NCBI GenBank assembly: GCA_002696035.1 | Contig: NZQV01000007.1 | Coordinates: 62,001 to 126,000 of the forward strand | DNA: 64,000 nucleotides | Direction of reading: 5' to 3' | From: Balneola sp. | GTDB lineage: Bacteria; Bacteroidota; Rhodothermia; Balneolales; Balneolaceae | Part shown: piece after piece, positions 18,510-27,501 of the stretch | Position numbering within the stretch: the first letter of the stretch is position 1 | Layout: each line of letters opens with the position of its first letter | Notes under the pieces: generated by a model | What the model was told of the DNA's origin: nothing | Databases searched by the model: none | Seen by the model: the letters and a program-made list of their open reading frames with translations, nothing else | Made by a program: the position numbers and the translations under genes

Positions 18510-18619
18510 TGAAGGGTTGAAACCCTTCGTTGGTGTACCGGAATATATTTTTGATCATGGGATTCATATACCAATGAAAATAATCGTTTCCAGTTCACCA
18601 GTTAGGTCATTCATGGCCT
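18510..18619. repeat. REP-like 110-bp repeat, right of the Y1 transposase
   Basis: Directly repeated counterpart of 17908-18016. It has the same leading palindrome, a GTGTACCGG site and a terminal GGTCATTCATGG block. The AT-rich interior is more diverged. Confidence 0.8.
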
Positions 18620-18665
18620 CCTAAAAAATTATCTAGAAGTTGCTCAATGCTATATGTTCAATGTT

Positions 18666-19709
18666 CTAGTCACCCTCAAACATTTCATTCAATTGCTCTT
18701 GCACGCGGATGAAGGTTGTTCGTTTGGTAAGTTCTTTTAGTTTTTTGGCGCCCACATAGGTACAGGTAGACCGCACGCCGCCAAGAATATCCTGCACGGT
18801 ATCTTCAACGGGGCCTCTGTACGGAACTTTTACCACTTTGCCTTCTGAAGCGCGATACTCTGCCACTCCGCCCGAGTATTTATCCATGGCTTTTTCAGAG
18901 CTCATTCCGTAGAACATTTTGAATTTCTCGCCGTCTTCTTCCACTAACTCTCCACCGCTTTCAGTGTGGCCGGAAAACATGCCTCCCAGCATCACAAAAT
19001 CAGCGCCACCACCAAATGCTTTAGCCACATCTCCGGGCGATTTACAACCGCCGTCCGATATGATCTGTCCACCTAAACCGTGAGCTGCATCCGCACATTC
19101 GATGATGGCAGAAAGCTGGGGAAAGCCCACACCGGTTTTGAGTCGGGTCGTACAAACCGAACCCGGACCAATACCCACTTTAATGACATCGGCACCGGCC
19201 AGTAAAAGTTCTTCCACCATTTCGCCGGTTACCACATTTCCTGCTATAATGACCTGCGTTGGATACTTCTCCCGAACACGCTTTACAAATTGCACAAAGT
19301 GTTCGGAATAGCCGTTAGCCACATCAATACAAATAAAGCGAAGAGCAGGAAACTGGGTCATGATCTTGTCCAGCTTTTCCATATCGGTTTTACCCGTTCC
19401 CGTACTCACTGCCATATATTCGGTGATGCCGTCCGATGCATTGTCCATAAATTCCTTCCACTCCTCCAGTGAATAATGCTTATGGATAGCTGTAAACATT
19501 TTGTGTTCAGCCAGTGCTTCAGCCATTTCAAATGTTCCTGTAGTATCCATATTGGCTGCCATCACGGGAACTCCTTTCCAGTTCTTTTCGGCATGAAGAA
19601 ATTTGAAGGTTCTCTCTAAAGAGACATCCGCTCGCGATTTCAGGGTAGAGCGTTTTGGGCGGATCATTACGTTTTTAAAGCCAAGCTTGATGTCTAATTC
19701 TATACGCAT
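18666..19709 (-). CDS. guaC: GMP reductase
   Basis: Converts GMP to IMP with NADPH, releasing ammonia (purine interconversion, cytosol). I start it at ATG 19709, giving 347 aa, the same length as Escherichia coli GuaC. The N-terminus [14 protein letters not shown] and the [13 protein letters not shown] segment are GuaC-like. The catalytic loop is GPGSVCTTR, containing the nucleophilic Cys. The absence of CBS domains argues against IMP dehydrogenase. The longer open frame into truA is not supported. Confidence 0.95.
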   Translation of the reverse strand: MRIELDIKLGFKNVMIRPKRSTLKSRADVSLERTFKFLHAEKNWKGVPVMAANMDTTGTFEMAEALAEHKMFTAIHKHYSLEEWKEFMDNASDGITEYMAVSTGTGKTDMEKLDKIMTQFPALRFICIDVANGYSEHFVQFVKRVREKYPTQVIIAGNVVTGEMVEELLLAGADVIKVGIGPGSVCTTRLKTGVGFPQLSAIIECADAAHGLGGQIISDGGCKSPGDVAKAFGGGADFVMLGGMFSGHTESGGELVEEDGEKFKMFYGMSSEKAMDKYSGGVAEYRASEGKVVKVPYRGPVEDTVQDILGGVRSTCTYVGAKKLKELTKRTTFIRVQEQLNEMFEGD

Positions 19710-19859
19710 GTGGGAAATATTAAATTGAAGAATTTTAAATGTTGAATTGTTTTTCCATAAGGTGCAAAAAATGTCATCAAATTTGAATGTTGTTTTTGGG
19801 CTTTTTGCAGGATAGTTCCTATTGTTAAGAAAGCAAAAGTACAAAGCACCAAGCAATTC

Positions 19860-20597
19860 ATGCCCCGATATAAACTTACGATCGAATACGACGGCACCAA
19901 CTTCAGTGGCTGGCAAATTCAACCCAATGATGTTACGGTTGAGGGAACACTGGAAAAAGCATTTTCAACTGTCCTTCAACAAGAAATAGATCTGATAGGA
20001 CAGGGGAGAACCGATGCGGGCGTTCATGCTAGAGGACAAGTGGCGCATGTTGATCTTCCGGAAAAAACCGATCTTGACAAATTGCTGAATGGGGTAAATA
20101 AGATCGTAGGGGATGAGATCGAAGTGACAAATATAGAATCGGTTCGTGATGATTTCCATGCCCGGTTTGATGCCACAAGTCGTCAGTATGAATACACCAT
20201 GACCCTTCGGAATATCCCGATCATGAATCGCTACAGCTGGGCACTATATCAGCCCGTGGATGAAGGCAAGCTCAGGGAATGCGCGGCTATACTGAAAGGT
20301 GAGTTTGATTTCGACGGCTTCTCAAAATTCAACGAAGACAACAGAACTACGCTGTGTGATATACACCACTCTGAATTTGAATTTGATGGGGAAGTGATCC
20401 GCTATCGAATCAGGGCAAACAGGTTTCTCAGAAATATGGTCAGGCGTTTGGTGGGAACCATGGCACATGTAGCTCAGAAAAAAAAGTCGATAGAAGAATT
20501 CAGGGAAATACTGGAAAATCCTGCTTTAAAACGCCCTACGCAAACAGCTCCGGCAAAGGGGTTGGTGCTTGAAAAAGTTTTCTACAAAAAAGTTTAA
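19860..20597 (+). CDS. truA: tRNA pseudouridine(38-40) synthase A
   Basis: Modifies U38-40 in the tRNA anticodon stem-loop. The product is 245 aa, the normal length. The catalytic Asp52 sits in [17 protein letters not shown], and NFSGWQ near the N-terminus is diagnostic. It is divergent from guaC. It lies 70 nt upstream of tRNA-Asn on the same strand. Confidence 0.96.
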   Translation: MPRYKLTIEYDGTNFSGWQIQPNDVTVEGTLEKAFSTVLQQEIDLIGQGRTDAGVHARGQVAHVDLPEKTDLDKLLNGVNKIVGDEIEVTNIESVRDDFHARFDATSRQYEYTMTLRNIPIMNRYSWALYQPVDEGKLRECAAILKGEFDFDGFSKFNEDNRTTLCDIHHSEFEFDGEVIRYRIRANRFLRNMVRRLVGTMAHVAQKKKSIEEFREILENPALKRPTQTAPAKGLVLEKVFYKKV

Positions 20598-20667
20598 AAA
20601 AAGGTTGAAAGTAGTTGAGATAAGTAGTTATCTTTGTCGCCCCTCAAAGAGGGTAACACACTGAAAT

Positions 20668-20739
20668 TCCTCGGTAGCTCAGTGGCAGAGCAGTTGACTG
20701 TTAATCAATTGGTCGTAGGTTCGAATCCTACCCGGGGAG
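20668..20739 (+). tRNA. tRNA-Asn (GUU anticodon)
   Basis: The cloverleaf can be drawn by hand: acceptor TCCTCGG pairs with CCGGGGA with one G-U. A D-arm follows (GCTC..GAGC). The anticodon loop is CTGTTAA with GTT in the middle. The T-arm is GTAGG-TTCGAAT-CCTAC, and the discriminator is G. CCA is not encoded. The 3' half is the attachment site of the island that follows. Confidence 0.95.
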
Positions 20740-20741
20740 CA
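20695..20741 (+). repeat. attL (tRNA-Asn 3' half)
   Basis: A 47-bp segment covering the anticodon arm, T-arm and acceptor 3' strand of tRNA-Asn. It is identical to 51345-51391. Integration preserves a complete tRNA at this end. Confidence 0.93.
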
Positions 20742-20769
20742 CTTATTTTTATACACAATTATTGACTAT

Positions 20770-20804
20770 AAAAGCCCATTAGCATACGCTGAAGGGCTTT
20801 TTTT
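20770..20804 (+). terminator. Terminator after tRNA-Asn, carried by the island
   Basis: AAAAGCCC (20770-20777) pairs with GGGCTTTT and runs into T7 (20794-20804). It lies inside the island, so it replaces the terminator that the insertion moved to 51398. Confidence 0.8.
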
Positions 20805-20880
20805 ATGCCTTTCTGTTTTTGTTAGTGCTCATTTTGAGAATGAAGGATTTTCATTTTAAAGCACATTTCGCGTAATTAGT

Positions 20881-20937
20881 GGGTACAAAACTGGGTACAA
20901 TTTTTCACTGTACCCACTGGGCTCAGAAATGGGTACA
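20881..20937. promoter_or_regulatory. Integrase arm-type repeats (GGGTACA), left end
   Basis: GGGTACA occurs at 20881, 20893 and 20931, and inverted (TGTACCC) at 20909-20915, all between attL and the integrase start. The first two are spaced 12 bp, exactly as at the right end. They are probable arm-binding or autoregulatory sites of the integrase. Confidence 0.6.
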
Positions 20938-20981
20938 GAAGTTTTTGAAACCCTCAACCAGTTGATACAAACTCAATTGCC

Positions 20982-22157
20982 ATGGCTAGTCTCAAAAAAA
21001 GAAACGGAATCTACTACATCAGGTTCTTCTCAAATGAAGATGGAAAGGATAAAAGAAAAGCATTGAGTTTGGGGACTACGCTCAAAAGGGAAGCGGAGAA
21101 AATGCTTATAGCGTATGAAGATAAATTTGAAAGGGGAGAGATCGATCCATTCAATGGCTGGACTCCAAAAATGGAGGCGCAGAAAAAGAGAAGGAAATTA
21201 TCGGGAAAGCATATTTCTCTGAAAAAAGCCACGAATGAATTCATACGAAAAAGAAGTCAGGCCAATCAAACGACCAAGGATCACTATCAACGAATCTTTG
21301 ATATGTTTATGGAAAAGGTTGGGACTACAATGCCTGTTACTCAGATTATAGAAAAAGATATCAGGGAATTCTGTTTTGCGAATAGTCTATCAAATGCTTC
21401 TCAGGCTAATTACCTAAGACATTTAAAAGTATTGTTTAGATGGATGAAAAATGAAGGAATTTTAAAAGAAGATATTTCAAAAGGATTAAAACCTCCAAAA
21501 ACGCCTCAAAAAATCACACAGAAAACAGTGAGTCGAAAGGAGCTTGATCAGATATTTAAGGCTTTTGATAAATTTTATCGAGAACATGAGAAAGCCGGAT
21601 ATGTGACCAAACCTCACCAGAAGCGATTATGGTTTAAACCCATGATCAATACAATTTACTATTGTGGGTTAAGAGCGAAAGAGGCTGTAAACCTTACATG
21701 GAATGATGTGAAGTTTGAAGAATCAAAAAAGAAAAGTAAGGACTTCGGATATATACGTATTGCGAATACAAAAAAGAATACTACTAAATCGGGTAAGGAA
21801 AGAATAATTCCCATTCGGAAACCATTGTATCCATGGCTAAAAAAATGGCATGAAGATCAGGGGGAACCAAGTGATGGATACGTATTCCCAAGTGCATCCG
21901 GTCATGATAGCTGGAGCAGAATGGATCCTCTTTCTTTGTCGAAGTCTTATAAGAAGTTTGTAAAGAAAGCTAAGAACGTGCCCAATAGTCCAACGCTACA
22001 TGGCTTGAGGCATGCCTGTGCTACTGACTTGCTTGCTAAAGGAGTATCTCCGGTTATTGTACAAAAGATCATGGGGCATGCCTCAATTAATACTACGATG
22101 ATTTACGAACATCTGGATGCACAGAATATTAAGAATGCTGTTAAGGGGATTGACTGA
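20982..22157 (+). CDS. int: Tyrosine recombinase (island integrase)
   Basis: Site-specific recombinase that integrates and excises the island at tRNA-Asn. The product is 391 aa: an N-terminal arm-binding/AP2-like segment (about 1-50), a SAM-like core-binding domain (about 85-165) and a catalytic domain (about 180-390). Catalytic residues visible are Arg231 (GLRAKEA), His340 and Arg343 (HGLRH), His366 (GHAS) and the nucleophile Tyr375 (MIYEHL). The next gene's ATG overlaps its TGA by one base. Confidence 0.95.
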   Translation: MASLKKRNGIYYIRFFSNEDGKDKRKALSLGTTLKREAEKMLIAYEDKFERGEIDPFNGWTPKMEAQKKRRKLSGKHISLKKATNEFIRKRSQANQTTKDHYQRIFDMFMEKVGTTMPVTQIIEKDIREFCFANSLSNASQANYLRHLKVLFRWMKNEGILKEDISKGLKPPKTPQKITQKTVSRKELDQIFKAFDKFYREHEKAGYVTKPHQKRLWFKPMINTIYYCGLRAKEAVNLTWNDVKFEESKKKSKDFGYIRIANTKKNTTKSGKERIIPIRKPLYPWLKKWHEDQGEPSDGYVFPSASGHDSWSRMDPLSLSKSYKKFVKKAKNVPNSPTLHGLRHACATDLLAKGVSPVIVQKIMGHASINTTMIYEHLDAQNIKNAVKGID

Positions 22158-22924
22158 TGGAAACGCTAAAGGAAAAAAGTAATAGTGATCTAGTTTTAGA
22201 TCTCATCTATACAAGTGAGTCTAACAAATCTCAGATTATTAATCATGTTACTATTCAAGATGCAGCAATAATTATTTCAAATGAGGATGGTACTTGGTAT
22301 TCCTATTTGAGAGAATACAAAGAAGCTTTTGATGGTATAAAGGAAACTGAAGCAAGTAATTCAAATTTTGGCAAAAGATTAGAAGCTGTTTCAAACCTAA
22401 TATTCACAATTGAAAATAGAACAAGATCAAAATTAGGATCAATACGAAAAAAAGAAGCTGAATTAAAAGAGGGGTATGAAGTTGAACTTGAGCAATCTGA
22501 TGATAAACAAATAAACAAACTGATAGAACAGGTAGCAGATCAACAGGGTAGGATTCTGAAGGAAACAATTATTGTTGATGAAATTCCCAAGCAATTGGTT
22601 GCTGTTACAATTAAAAATTTGGACGATTTAGCCAATGTTATGGCTAAAGAAAGGGTTATGAAAGAAGCATTTGAAGTGGCTATTTCAAAAGGGCAGTATG
22701 ATGCATTAGAAGAATTTCAGAGTGTTCCAAATGCATGTAGAGAATTTGTGAAAAAAAATGAAAGGGAATTTAACTTAACTGATAAATCACATATTGATGA
22801 GCTCAAGCATTGGATATTTACAAGTGTGCTTATATACGAGGATGATACTCCATTTTATGATAAAAAAGTCATTAATGACAGAATAAATGCATGGAAAAGT
22901 AAAGAACTGAAAGGCCAAAGATAG
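22157..22924 (+). CDS. Hypothetical protein translationally coupled to the integrase
   Basis: 255 aa, acidic and helical, with no signal peptide or membrane segment. I do not recognise a family. Coiled-coil potential is seen at about 90-135 (EKKEAELKEGYEVELEQ region). Its ATG overlaps the integrase TGA (A of the stop shared), so the two are made together and it may modulate integration. Confidence 0.6.
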   Translation: METLKEKSNSDLVLDLIYTSESNKSQIINHVTIQDAAIIISNEDGTWYSYLREYKEAFDGIKETEASNSNFGKRLEAVSNLIFTIENRTRSKLGSIRKKEAELKEGYEVELEQSDDKQINKLIEQVADQQGRILKETIIVDEIPKQLVAVTIKNLDDLANVMAKERVMKEAFEVAISKGQYDALEEFQSVPNACREFVKKNEREFNLTDKSHIDELKHWIFTSVLIYEDDTPFYDKKVINDRINAWKSKELKGQR

Positions 22925-22961
22925 CCCGGCTACTCTCAAAGAAAATTAAGTCAAAAATTTT

Positions 22962-23043
22962 TTCTAGAGCAATTCTATCGTTTTCTATTCCCAATCCGAA
23001 ATTTCTATAGTAGAATTATGAAGTTCTATTAATTAGAATAGAA
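22962..23043. promoter_or_regulatory. Helically phased TTCTA repeats upstream of the excisionase-like gene
   Basis: TTCTA starts at 22962, 22973, 22983, 23003 and 23024, i.e. steps of 11, 10, 20 and 21 bp, close to whole DNA turns. TAGAA (inverted) occurs at 23011, 23034 and 23039. TTCTA-N5-TAGAA at 23024-23038 is a perfect dyad. This suggests cooperative binding by an Xis-like or repressor protein on one DNA face. The AT-rich background lowers certainty. Confidence 0.5.
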
Positions 23044-23123
23044 ATACTTTTGCTAAAGAGTATACAAGAATTATGTGCTCTGGTTAACATGGTGAAGCAA
23101 TATCATTAACTAATCCAATCACC

Positions 23124-23384
23124 ATGGAAAAGACAACAAAATTAGATAGAATTGAGCAAAAAATAGATCTACTCCTCAATTCGAATAAACATCGCATTAA
23201 CGAAAAAAAATATATTAGTGCCAGGGAGGTCCAAGACTTAACAGGCCTAAATCATAGGACGGTTCTTAACCGATCAAATCTTGATGAAGGCCATCCCAGG
23301 TATATACCTTCAATTCAATTCGGCGGCAGTCGGAGAAAATATTTTGAGCGGGTAGTAATCGAGCGAATTTTTAAACTAAGGTGA
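23124..23384 (+). CDS. Excisionase-like / MerR-type helix-turn-helix protein
   Basis: 86 aa. Residues 29-55 (KKYISAREVQDLTGLNHRTVLNRS) form a winged-helix excisionase-type DNA-binding motif, followed by a wing-like basic segment (FGGSRRKYF). The leading 25 residues look like a short coiled coil. Proteins of this kind act as recombination directionality factors or repressors in tRNA-integrated islands. It follows the phased TTCTA repeats, probably its own operator. Confidence 0.65.
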   Translation: MEKTTKLDRIEQKIDLLLNSNKHRINEKKYISAREVQDLTGLNHRTVLNRSNLDEGHPRYIPSIQFGGSRRKYFERVVIERIFKLR

Positions 23385-23388
23385 TGCC

Positions 23389-24009
23389 ATGAAAAATATT
23401 ACCAAAGTTACTTTCTATGAACGAACGCTGGATGTATTGATAAGATACCTACCGAATCTATCTGGCAGTCAGTTGAAACTCCTAATGATTATAGCATATA
23501 TGACAGTAAAGGAGAACATACATCAAGTACCTCTAAAGATTGATCAGCTTGAGATAATAACCGGACTTTCCAGGAAAACAGTGATCAAAACTCTGAAAGA
23601 ACTTTCGGACCTGTGTTTAATCGAAATAAACAAAGATTCACAGGTTCACAGCTATTCTATTGTTCGGGATGAGATCCAATTCCTTGGGAATATTTCAAAA
23701 AAACAGGATGACATTCGCCAAAGTGTAATAAGTAAACAGAAGCAAGTAGAGCAACTACACTTAGCCGGTTTAGAAATTCCACCAGAGGCTCAAAAGATCT
23801 TTGATCTATGGAATAAATACATCCATAAATGGCTGGATATGTACGATAGAAAGCATGTTAAGTATGTTGAACAGTCTTTAAAGACCAATTCAATTGATAA
23901 GCATCTAGTTGCTATAGAAAACTTGATCATTCGAGAGGAACTAGAGGAGTTGAATTTTGATGAATCATTTCTGCAGGACTTCTTTCGCTATAAGGAGGGG
24001 GGAAGATGA
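23389..24009 (+). CDS. Winged-helix replication-type protein 1
   Basis: 206 aa. Residues about 20-95 look like a winged helix (LSGSQLKLLMIIAYMTVKE, then LEIITGLSRKTVIKTLKELSDLCLIEI), as in phage replication O/DnaD-like initiators. The C-terminal half is helical. It starts 4 nt after the excisionase-like gene, and its stop overlaps the next ATG (ATGA). Replication or island-copy control is inferred, not shown. Confidence 0.6.
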   Translation: MKNITKVTFYERTLDVLIRYLPNLSGSQLKLLMIIAYMTVKENIHQVPLKIDQLEIITGLSRKTVIKTLKELSDLCLIEINKDSQVHSYSIVRDEIQFLGNISKKQDDIRQSVISKQKQVEQLHLAGLEIPPEAQKIFDLWNKYIHKWLDMYDRKHVKYVEQSLKTNSIDKHLVAIENLIIREELEELNFDESFLQDFFRYKEGGR

Positions 24010-24830
24010 GTGAAACAACATATACATACACTCAAATGCCCAACAAAATATTTGATGAGTTACAGGCTGAAATAGGGGACAGTGAACTCTCATTGTTGAT
24101 GATTATTGGCCGTAAAACATGTGGTTTCCATAAAAGTAAAGACAGAATCGCTCTTTCTACTTTTGAGAAATTCACTGGTAAAGCAAGGGATACAGTCATT
24201 AGAGCTTTAAAAGATCTTGAAGCAAAAAGACTAATACTAAGAGATAGATCAACTTCTCCTCATAGCTATCAGTTTAGTGAACTAATTCTACCTGGTATGA
24301 CGGTCGAAAATTCAGACGTCCAAAAACCCAACCAGAGTAGGATCATTGAACCATCAAAGGTAGACCCATCAGACTACTTACCGGTAGGATCATCCAACCC
24401 TCAAAAGAAACCCTTTAAACAAAGAGAAAGAAATACTACTAGTACTATTTCTTTTGAAGATTATAGAAAAGTATGTAGCTACTGGAATAAAACATTTGGT
24501 GACACTTTAGATCCAGAAGACCCAAATATCAAAAGATTCGTTTATGCTGCTATCAAAGAGTTTTCAGTGGACCAACTTTTGAAAGCTATGCTCAATAGGT
24601 CCAGAGATGATTTTTACAAAACCAAAGCTCATTACCTGAGAGAAAACCCAAAATCGTTTTTTGAACACCATAAAACTATTCGCAATGATTTAAGTCGGAA
24701 ACCAGATAATCTGTTTACCTATGAGCAAATGGTGCATAAGGTGACAACTGAGGGCGTTAGTATGGATAATTTTAGGCGATTAGAAGACCAATTTGATAGT
24801 CAGGGAAAATCTTTATGGGAAAAGGTCTAA
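24006..24830 (+). CDS. Winged-helix replication-type protein 2 (phage O-like)
   Basis: 274 aa. The N-terminal domain (about 8-100: YTQMPNKIFDELQAEIGDSELSLLMIIGRKTCGFHK.. KFTGKARDTVIRALKDLEAKRLI) matches the layout of phage replication protein O N-terminal domains. A second helical region begins near 150. It is paralogous in layout to the preceding gene, with a 4-nt ATGA overlap. This is probably the last gene of the island's maintenance operon, which ends 71 nt before hsdR. Confidence 0.65.
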   Translation: MSETTYTYTQMPNKIFDELQAEIGDSELSLLMIIGRKTCGFHKSKDRIALSTFEKFTGKARDTVIRALKDLEAKRLILRDRSTSPHSYQFSELILPGMTVENSDVQKPNQSRIIEPSKVDPSDYLPVGSSNPQKKPFKQRERNTTSTISFEDYRKVCSYWNKTFGDTLDPEDPNIKRFVYAAIKEFSVDQLLKAMLNRSRDDFYKTKAHYLRENPKSFFEHHKTIRNDLSRKPDNLFTYEQMVHKVTTEGVSMDNFRRLEDQFDSQGKSLWEKV

Positions 24831-24901
24831 ATACTGAAGTACTTATTTTTAAAGTTCGGTAATTCTTCTATTTTCTCTAAAGCATTGAAAATTAGATTTA
24901 A

Positions 24902-27271
24902 ATGGCTAATAAACGGGATCTTACAGAAGCTGATATTCGGAGTAAGTACATCACGCCTGCATTGACTGAAGCTGGATGGGATTTACATAAACAAATTCGG
25001 GAAGAAACTTATTTCACTGACGGACGAATTCGTGTTCGCGGTTCTCTTGCTAAAAGGGATAAAGGTAAAAAAGCCGACTATATTCTCTATTATAAACGAG
25101 GTATTCCTTTGGCTGTTATTGAAGCCAAGGATAACAAACATGCTGTTGGTGCCGGACTTCAGCAAGGACTGGATTACGGAGAAATTCTCGATATCCCTTT
25201 TGTTTACAGCTCCAATGGGGATGGTTTTGTAGAGCAAGACCGAACTAAAAAAGAGGGTGAGATTATTCGGGAGATCGGCCTCAATGAATTTCCCTCTCCA
25301 CAAGAACTTTGGAACAGGTACGCTGAGGCAAAAGGATTTGATAAGGAACAGGAGAAAATAGTTAAGCAGCCGTACCATTTTGAACAAGGTGGTCGTACTC
25401 TTCGCTACTATCAGGAGATTGCCGTTAACCGCACTATTGAAGCCATTGCCAAGGGTTTAGACCGTATTCTCCTCGTAATGGCGACTGGTACGGGTAAAAC
25501 GCTCACAGCTTTTCAGATCATTTGGCGAATATGGAAGAGTGGCGAGAATAAACGCATATTGTATTTGGCTGATCGGAATATCTTAGTGGATGATCCCAAG
25601 AGAAAATACTTTGGCGACCTGGATGATGTAGTGCATAAAATTCAGCGGGGCAAAGTCAGTAAAGCCCATCAGATCTATTTTGCCTTGTATCAGGCGGTGA
25701 CTGGGAATGAAGGGTATGAGGATCTTTTCCGGGAATACTCTCCCGACTTTTTTGATCTGATTATCATTGATGAGTGTCACCGAGGAAGTGCCGCTGCCGA
25801 TTCTGCCTGGCGTGAAGTTTTGGCTTATTTTAACAGCGCTACTCATATTGGACTTACCGCCACTCCCAAAGAAACCAACACGGTTTCCAATATCGACTAT
25901 TTCGGAGAACCGATTTATACCTACTCTCTCAAGCAAGGGATCGAAGATGGATTTTTGGCTCCTTACAAAGTAGTTCGTTTTACTATTGATAAAGATGCCG
26001 AAGGCTGGCGGCCTGTAGATGGTTTTACCGACAAGTATGGCAATTTAATTCCCGACCGGGAATACAATCAAAAGGATTACGACCGGAATCTGATTTTAAA
26101 GCAGAGAACAAAACTTGTAGCCCGAAAGATTACGGAGTTTCTGAAGGAAACAGACCGCTATGCCAAGACCATCGTGTTTTGTATCGATATTGATCATGCC
26201 GAACGGATGCGGCAGGAATTGATGAATCTGAATGCGGATCTAGTGGCGAAAGATTCCCGCTATGTGATGCGTATTACCGGGGATGAAAAGGCCGGAAAGA
26301 TGCAGCTCGATAACTTTATGGATGAGGAAGAAACCTATCCAGTGATTGCTACCACTTCCAAACTACTCACCACGGGCGTGGATATCCCAACCTGTAAGTT
26401 CATTGTACTGGATGCCAATATTGGTTCCATGACGGAGTTTAAGCAAATCATCGGCCGGGGAACCCGTATAAGTGAAGACTACGGTAAGATGTTTTTCACC
26501 ATTATGGATTTTAGGAATGTAACCCGACACTTTGCTGATCCCGAATTTGATGGAGAACCCGTACAGGCAACCAGTTTTGGTCCTGATGACTCACCGGTAC
26601 CGGAAGATGAAGTTCCGGATGATGACACAGATACTCCACAAGTGAATGATGAAGGAGAGCCGTGGGATGATATTGATGATCAGGGCGGGGAGATTGAAGA
26701 CGGAGAAGTAAAACGCTTTTACGTTGATAATGTAGAAGTGAAATTACTAAACCAGCGGATTCAATATTATGATGATGACGGCAAGCTGGTAACAGAATCG
26801 CTGAAAGATTATTCCCGTAAAAAGATCAATGAAAAGTACAGCTCGCTGGATGAGTTTCTCCGCAAATGGAAAGACTCGGAAAAGAAACAGGCCATTGTGA
26901 AACAACTGGAAGAAGCCGGAGTAGTGTTTGAAGAGCTCAAAAAAGACGTGGATAAAAACCTCGATCCCTTTGACCTGATCTGCCATGTGGCTTTTGAACA
27001 GCCAGCCTTAACCCGACATGAACGGGCCAATAATGTAAAGAAAAGAAACTATTTCGGGAAGTATTCAGGAACCGCTAAAGAGGTGCTGGAAAGCCTGCTT
27101 GAGAAGTATGAAGATGAAGGTCTCGAAAACCTGGAAAGCATGAATATCCTAAAACTCGATCCTTTCAATAGCATGGGCACTCCGATGGAGATCATCCAGG
27201 AGTTTGGCGGGAAAGATGAATACCTAAAAGCTATACATGAGATTGAGGATGAGCTATATAAATCAGCATAA
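24902..27271 (+). CDS. hsdR: Type I restriction endonuclease subunit R (EcoEI-like)
   Basis: Motor and nuclease subunit of a type I restriction-modification complex. It translocates and cuts unmethylated DNA. The product is 789 aa, close to EcoEI-type R proteins. The nuclease domain has Asp59 and EAK (Glu74, Lys76) in ADYILYYKRGIPLAVIEAKD. The superfamily-2 helicase has Walker A MATGTGKT at 193-200, DECH at 290-293, TATPKET, and GRGTR motif VI. A highly acidic linker (PEDEVPDDDTDTP region) precedes the EcoEI C-terminal domain that docks on HsdM. HsdM is unusually far, 1.4 kb downstream. Confidence 0.95.
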   Translation: MANKRDLTEADIRSKYITPALTEAGWDLHKQIREETYFTDGRIRVRGSLAKRDKGKKADYILYYKRGIPLAVIEAKDNKHAVGAGLQQGLDYGEILDIPFVYSSNGDGFVEQDRTKKEGEIIREIGLNEFPSPQELWNRYAEAKGFDKEQEKIVKQPYHFEQGGRTLRYYQEIAVNRTIEAIAKGLDRILLVMATGTGKTLTAFQIIWRIWKSGENKRILYLADRNILVDDPKRKYFGDLDDVVHKIQRGKVSKAHQIYFALYQAVTGNEGYEDLFREYSPDFFDLIIIDECHRGSAAADSAWREVLAYFNSATHIGLTATPKETNTVSNIDYFGEPIYTYSLKQGIEDGFLAPYKVVRFTIDKDAEGWRPVDGFTDKYGNLIPDREYNQKDYDRNLILKQRTKLVARKITEFLKETDRYAKTIVFCIDIDHAERMRQELMNLNADLVAKDSRYVMRITGDEKAGKMQLDNFMDEEETYPVIATTSKLLTTGVDIPTCKFIVLDANIGSMTEFKQIIGRGTRISEDYGKMFFTIMDFRNVTRHFADPEFDGEPVQATSFGPDDSPVPEDEVPDDDTDTPQVNDEGEPWDDIDDQGGEIEDGEVKRFYVDNVEVKLLNQRIQYYDDDGKLVTESLKDYSRKKINEKYSSLDEFLRKWKDSEKKQAIVKQLEEAGVVFEELKKDVDKNLDPFDLICHVAFEQPALTRHERANNVKKRNYFGKYSGTAKEVLESLLEKYEDEGLENLESMNILKLDPFNSMGTPMEIIQEFGGKDEYLKAIHEIEDELYKSA

Positions 27272-27280
27272 TTAACTCAT

Positions 27281-27475
27281 ATGAAGAATAAAGAATACAT
27301 AAAAACATTGATAATTAGTGTAACTCTTTTACTTATATCTCTTGGATATTTTGCATCAAACAGGTATGAAATCATTGGTATAAATTCTGATAATGGTGCT
27401 GCTTACAAACTCGATAATTGGACTGGTGACGTGAAGTATTATAATGGAATGTATGAGTATGAAATGGAAAAATAA
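27281..27475 (+). CDS. Small single-pass membrane protein
   Basis: 64 aa: a hydrophobic helix at 8-26 (TLIISVTLLLISLGYFAS) and a short polar tail. It starts 9 nt after hsdR stops. The region is AT-rich compared with hsdR, so it looks like a later insertion between R and M. No family recognised. Confidence 0.5.
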   Translation: MKNKEYIKTLIISVTLLLISLGYFASNRYEIIGINSDNGAAYKLDNWTGDVKYYNGMYEYEMEK

Positions 27476-27501
27476 TGAGTAGTCATTAAAGCTAGTTTAA
27501 A

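Noticed and set aside
18666-19922. IMP dehydrogenase starting at 19922
   Set aside because: No CBS domains; length and N-terminus fit GMP reductase from 19709, and the extension overlaps truA.
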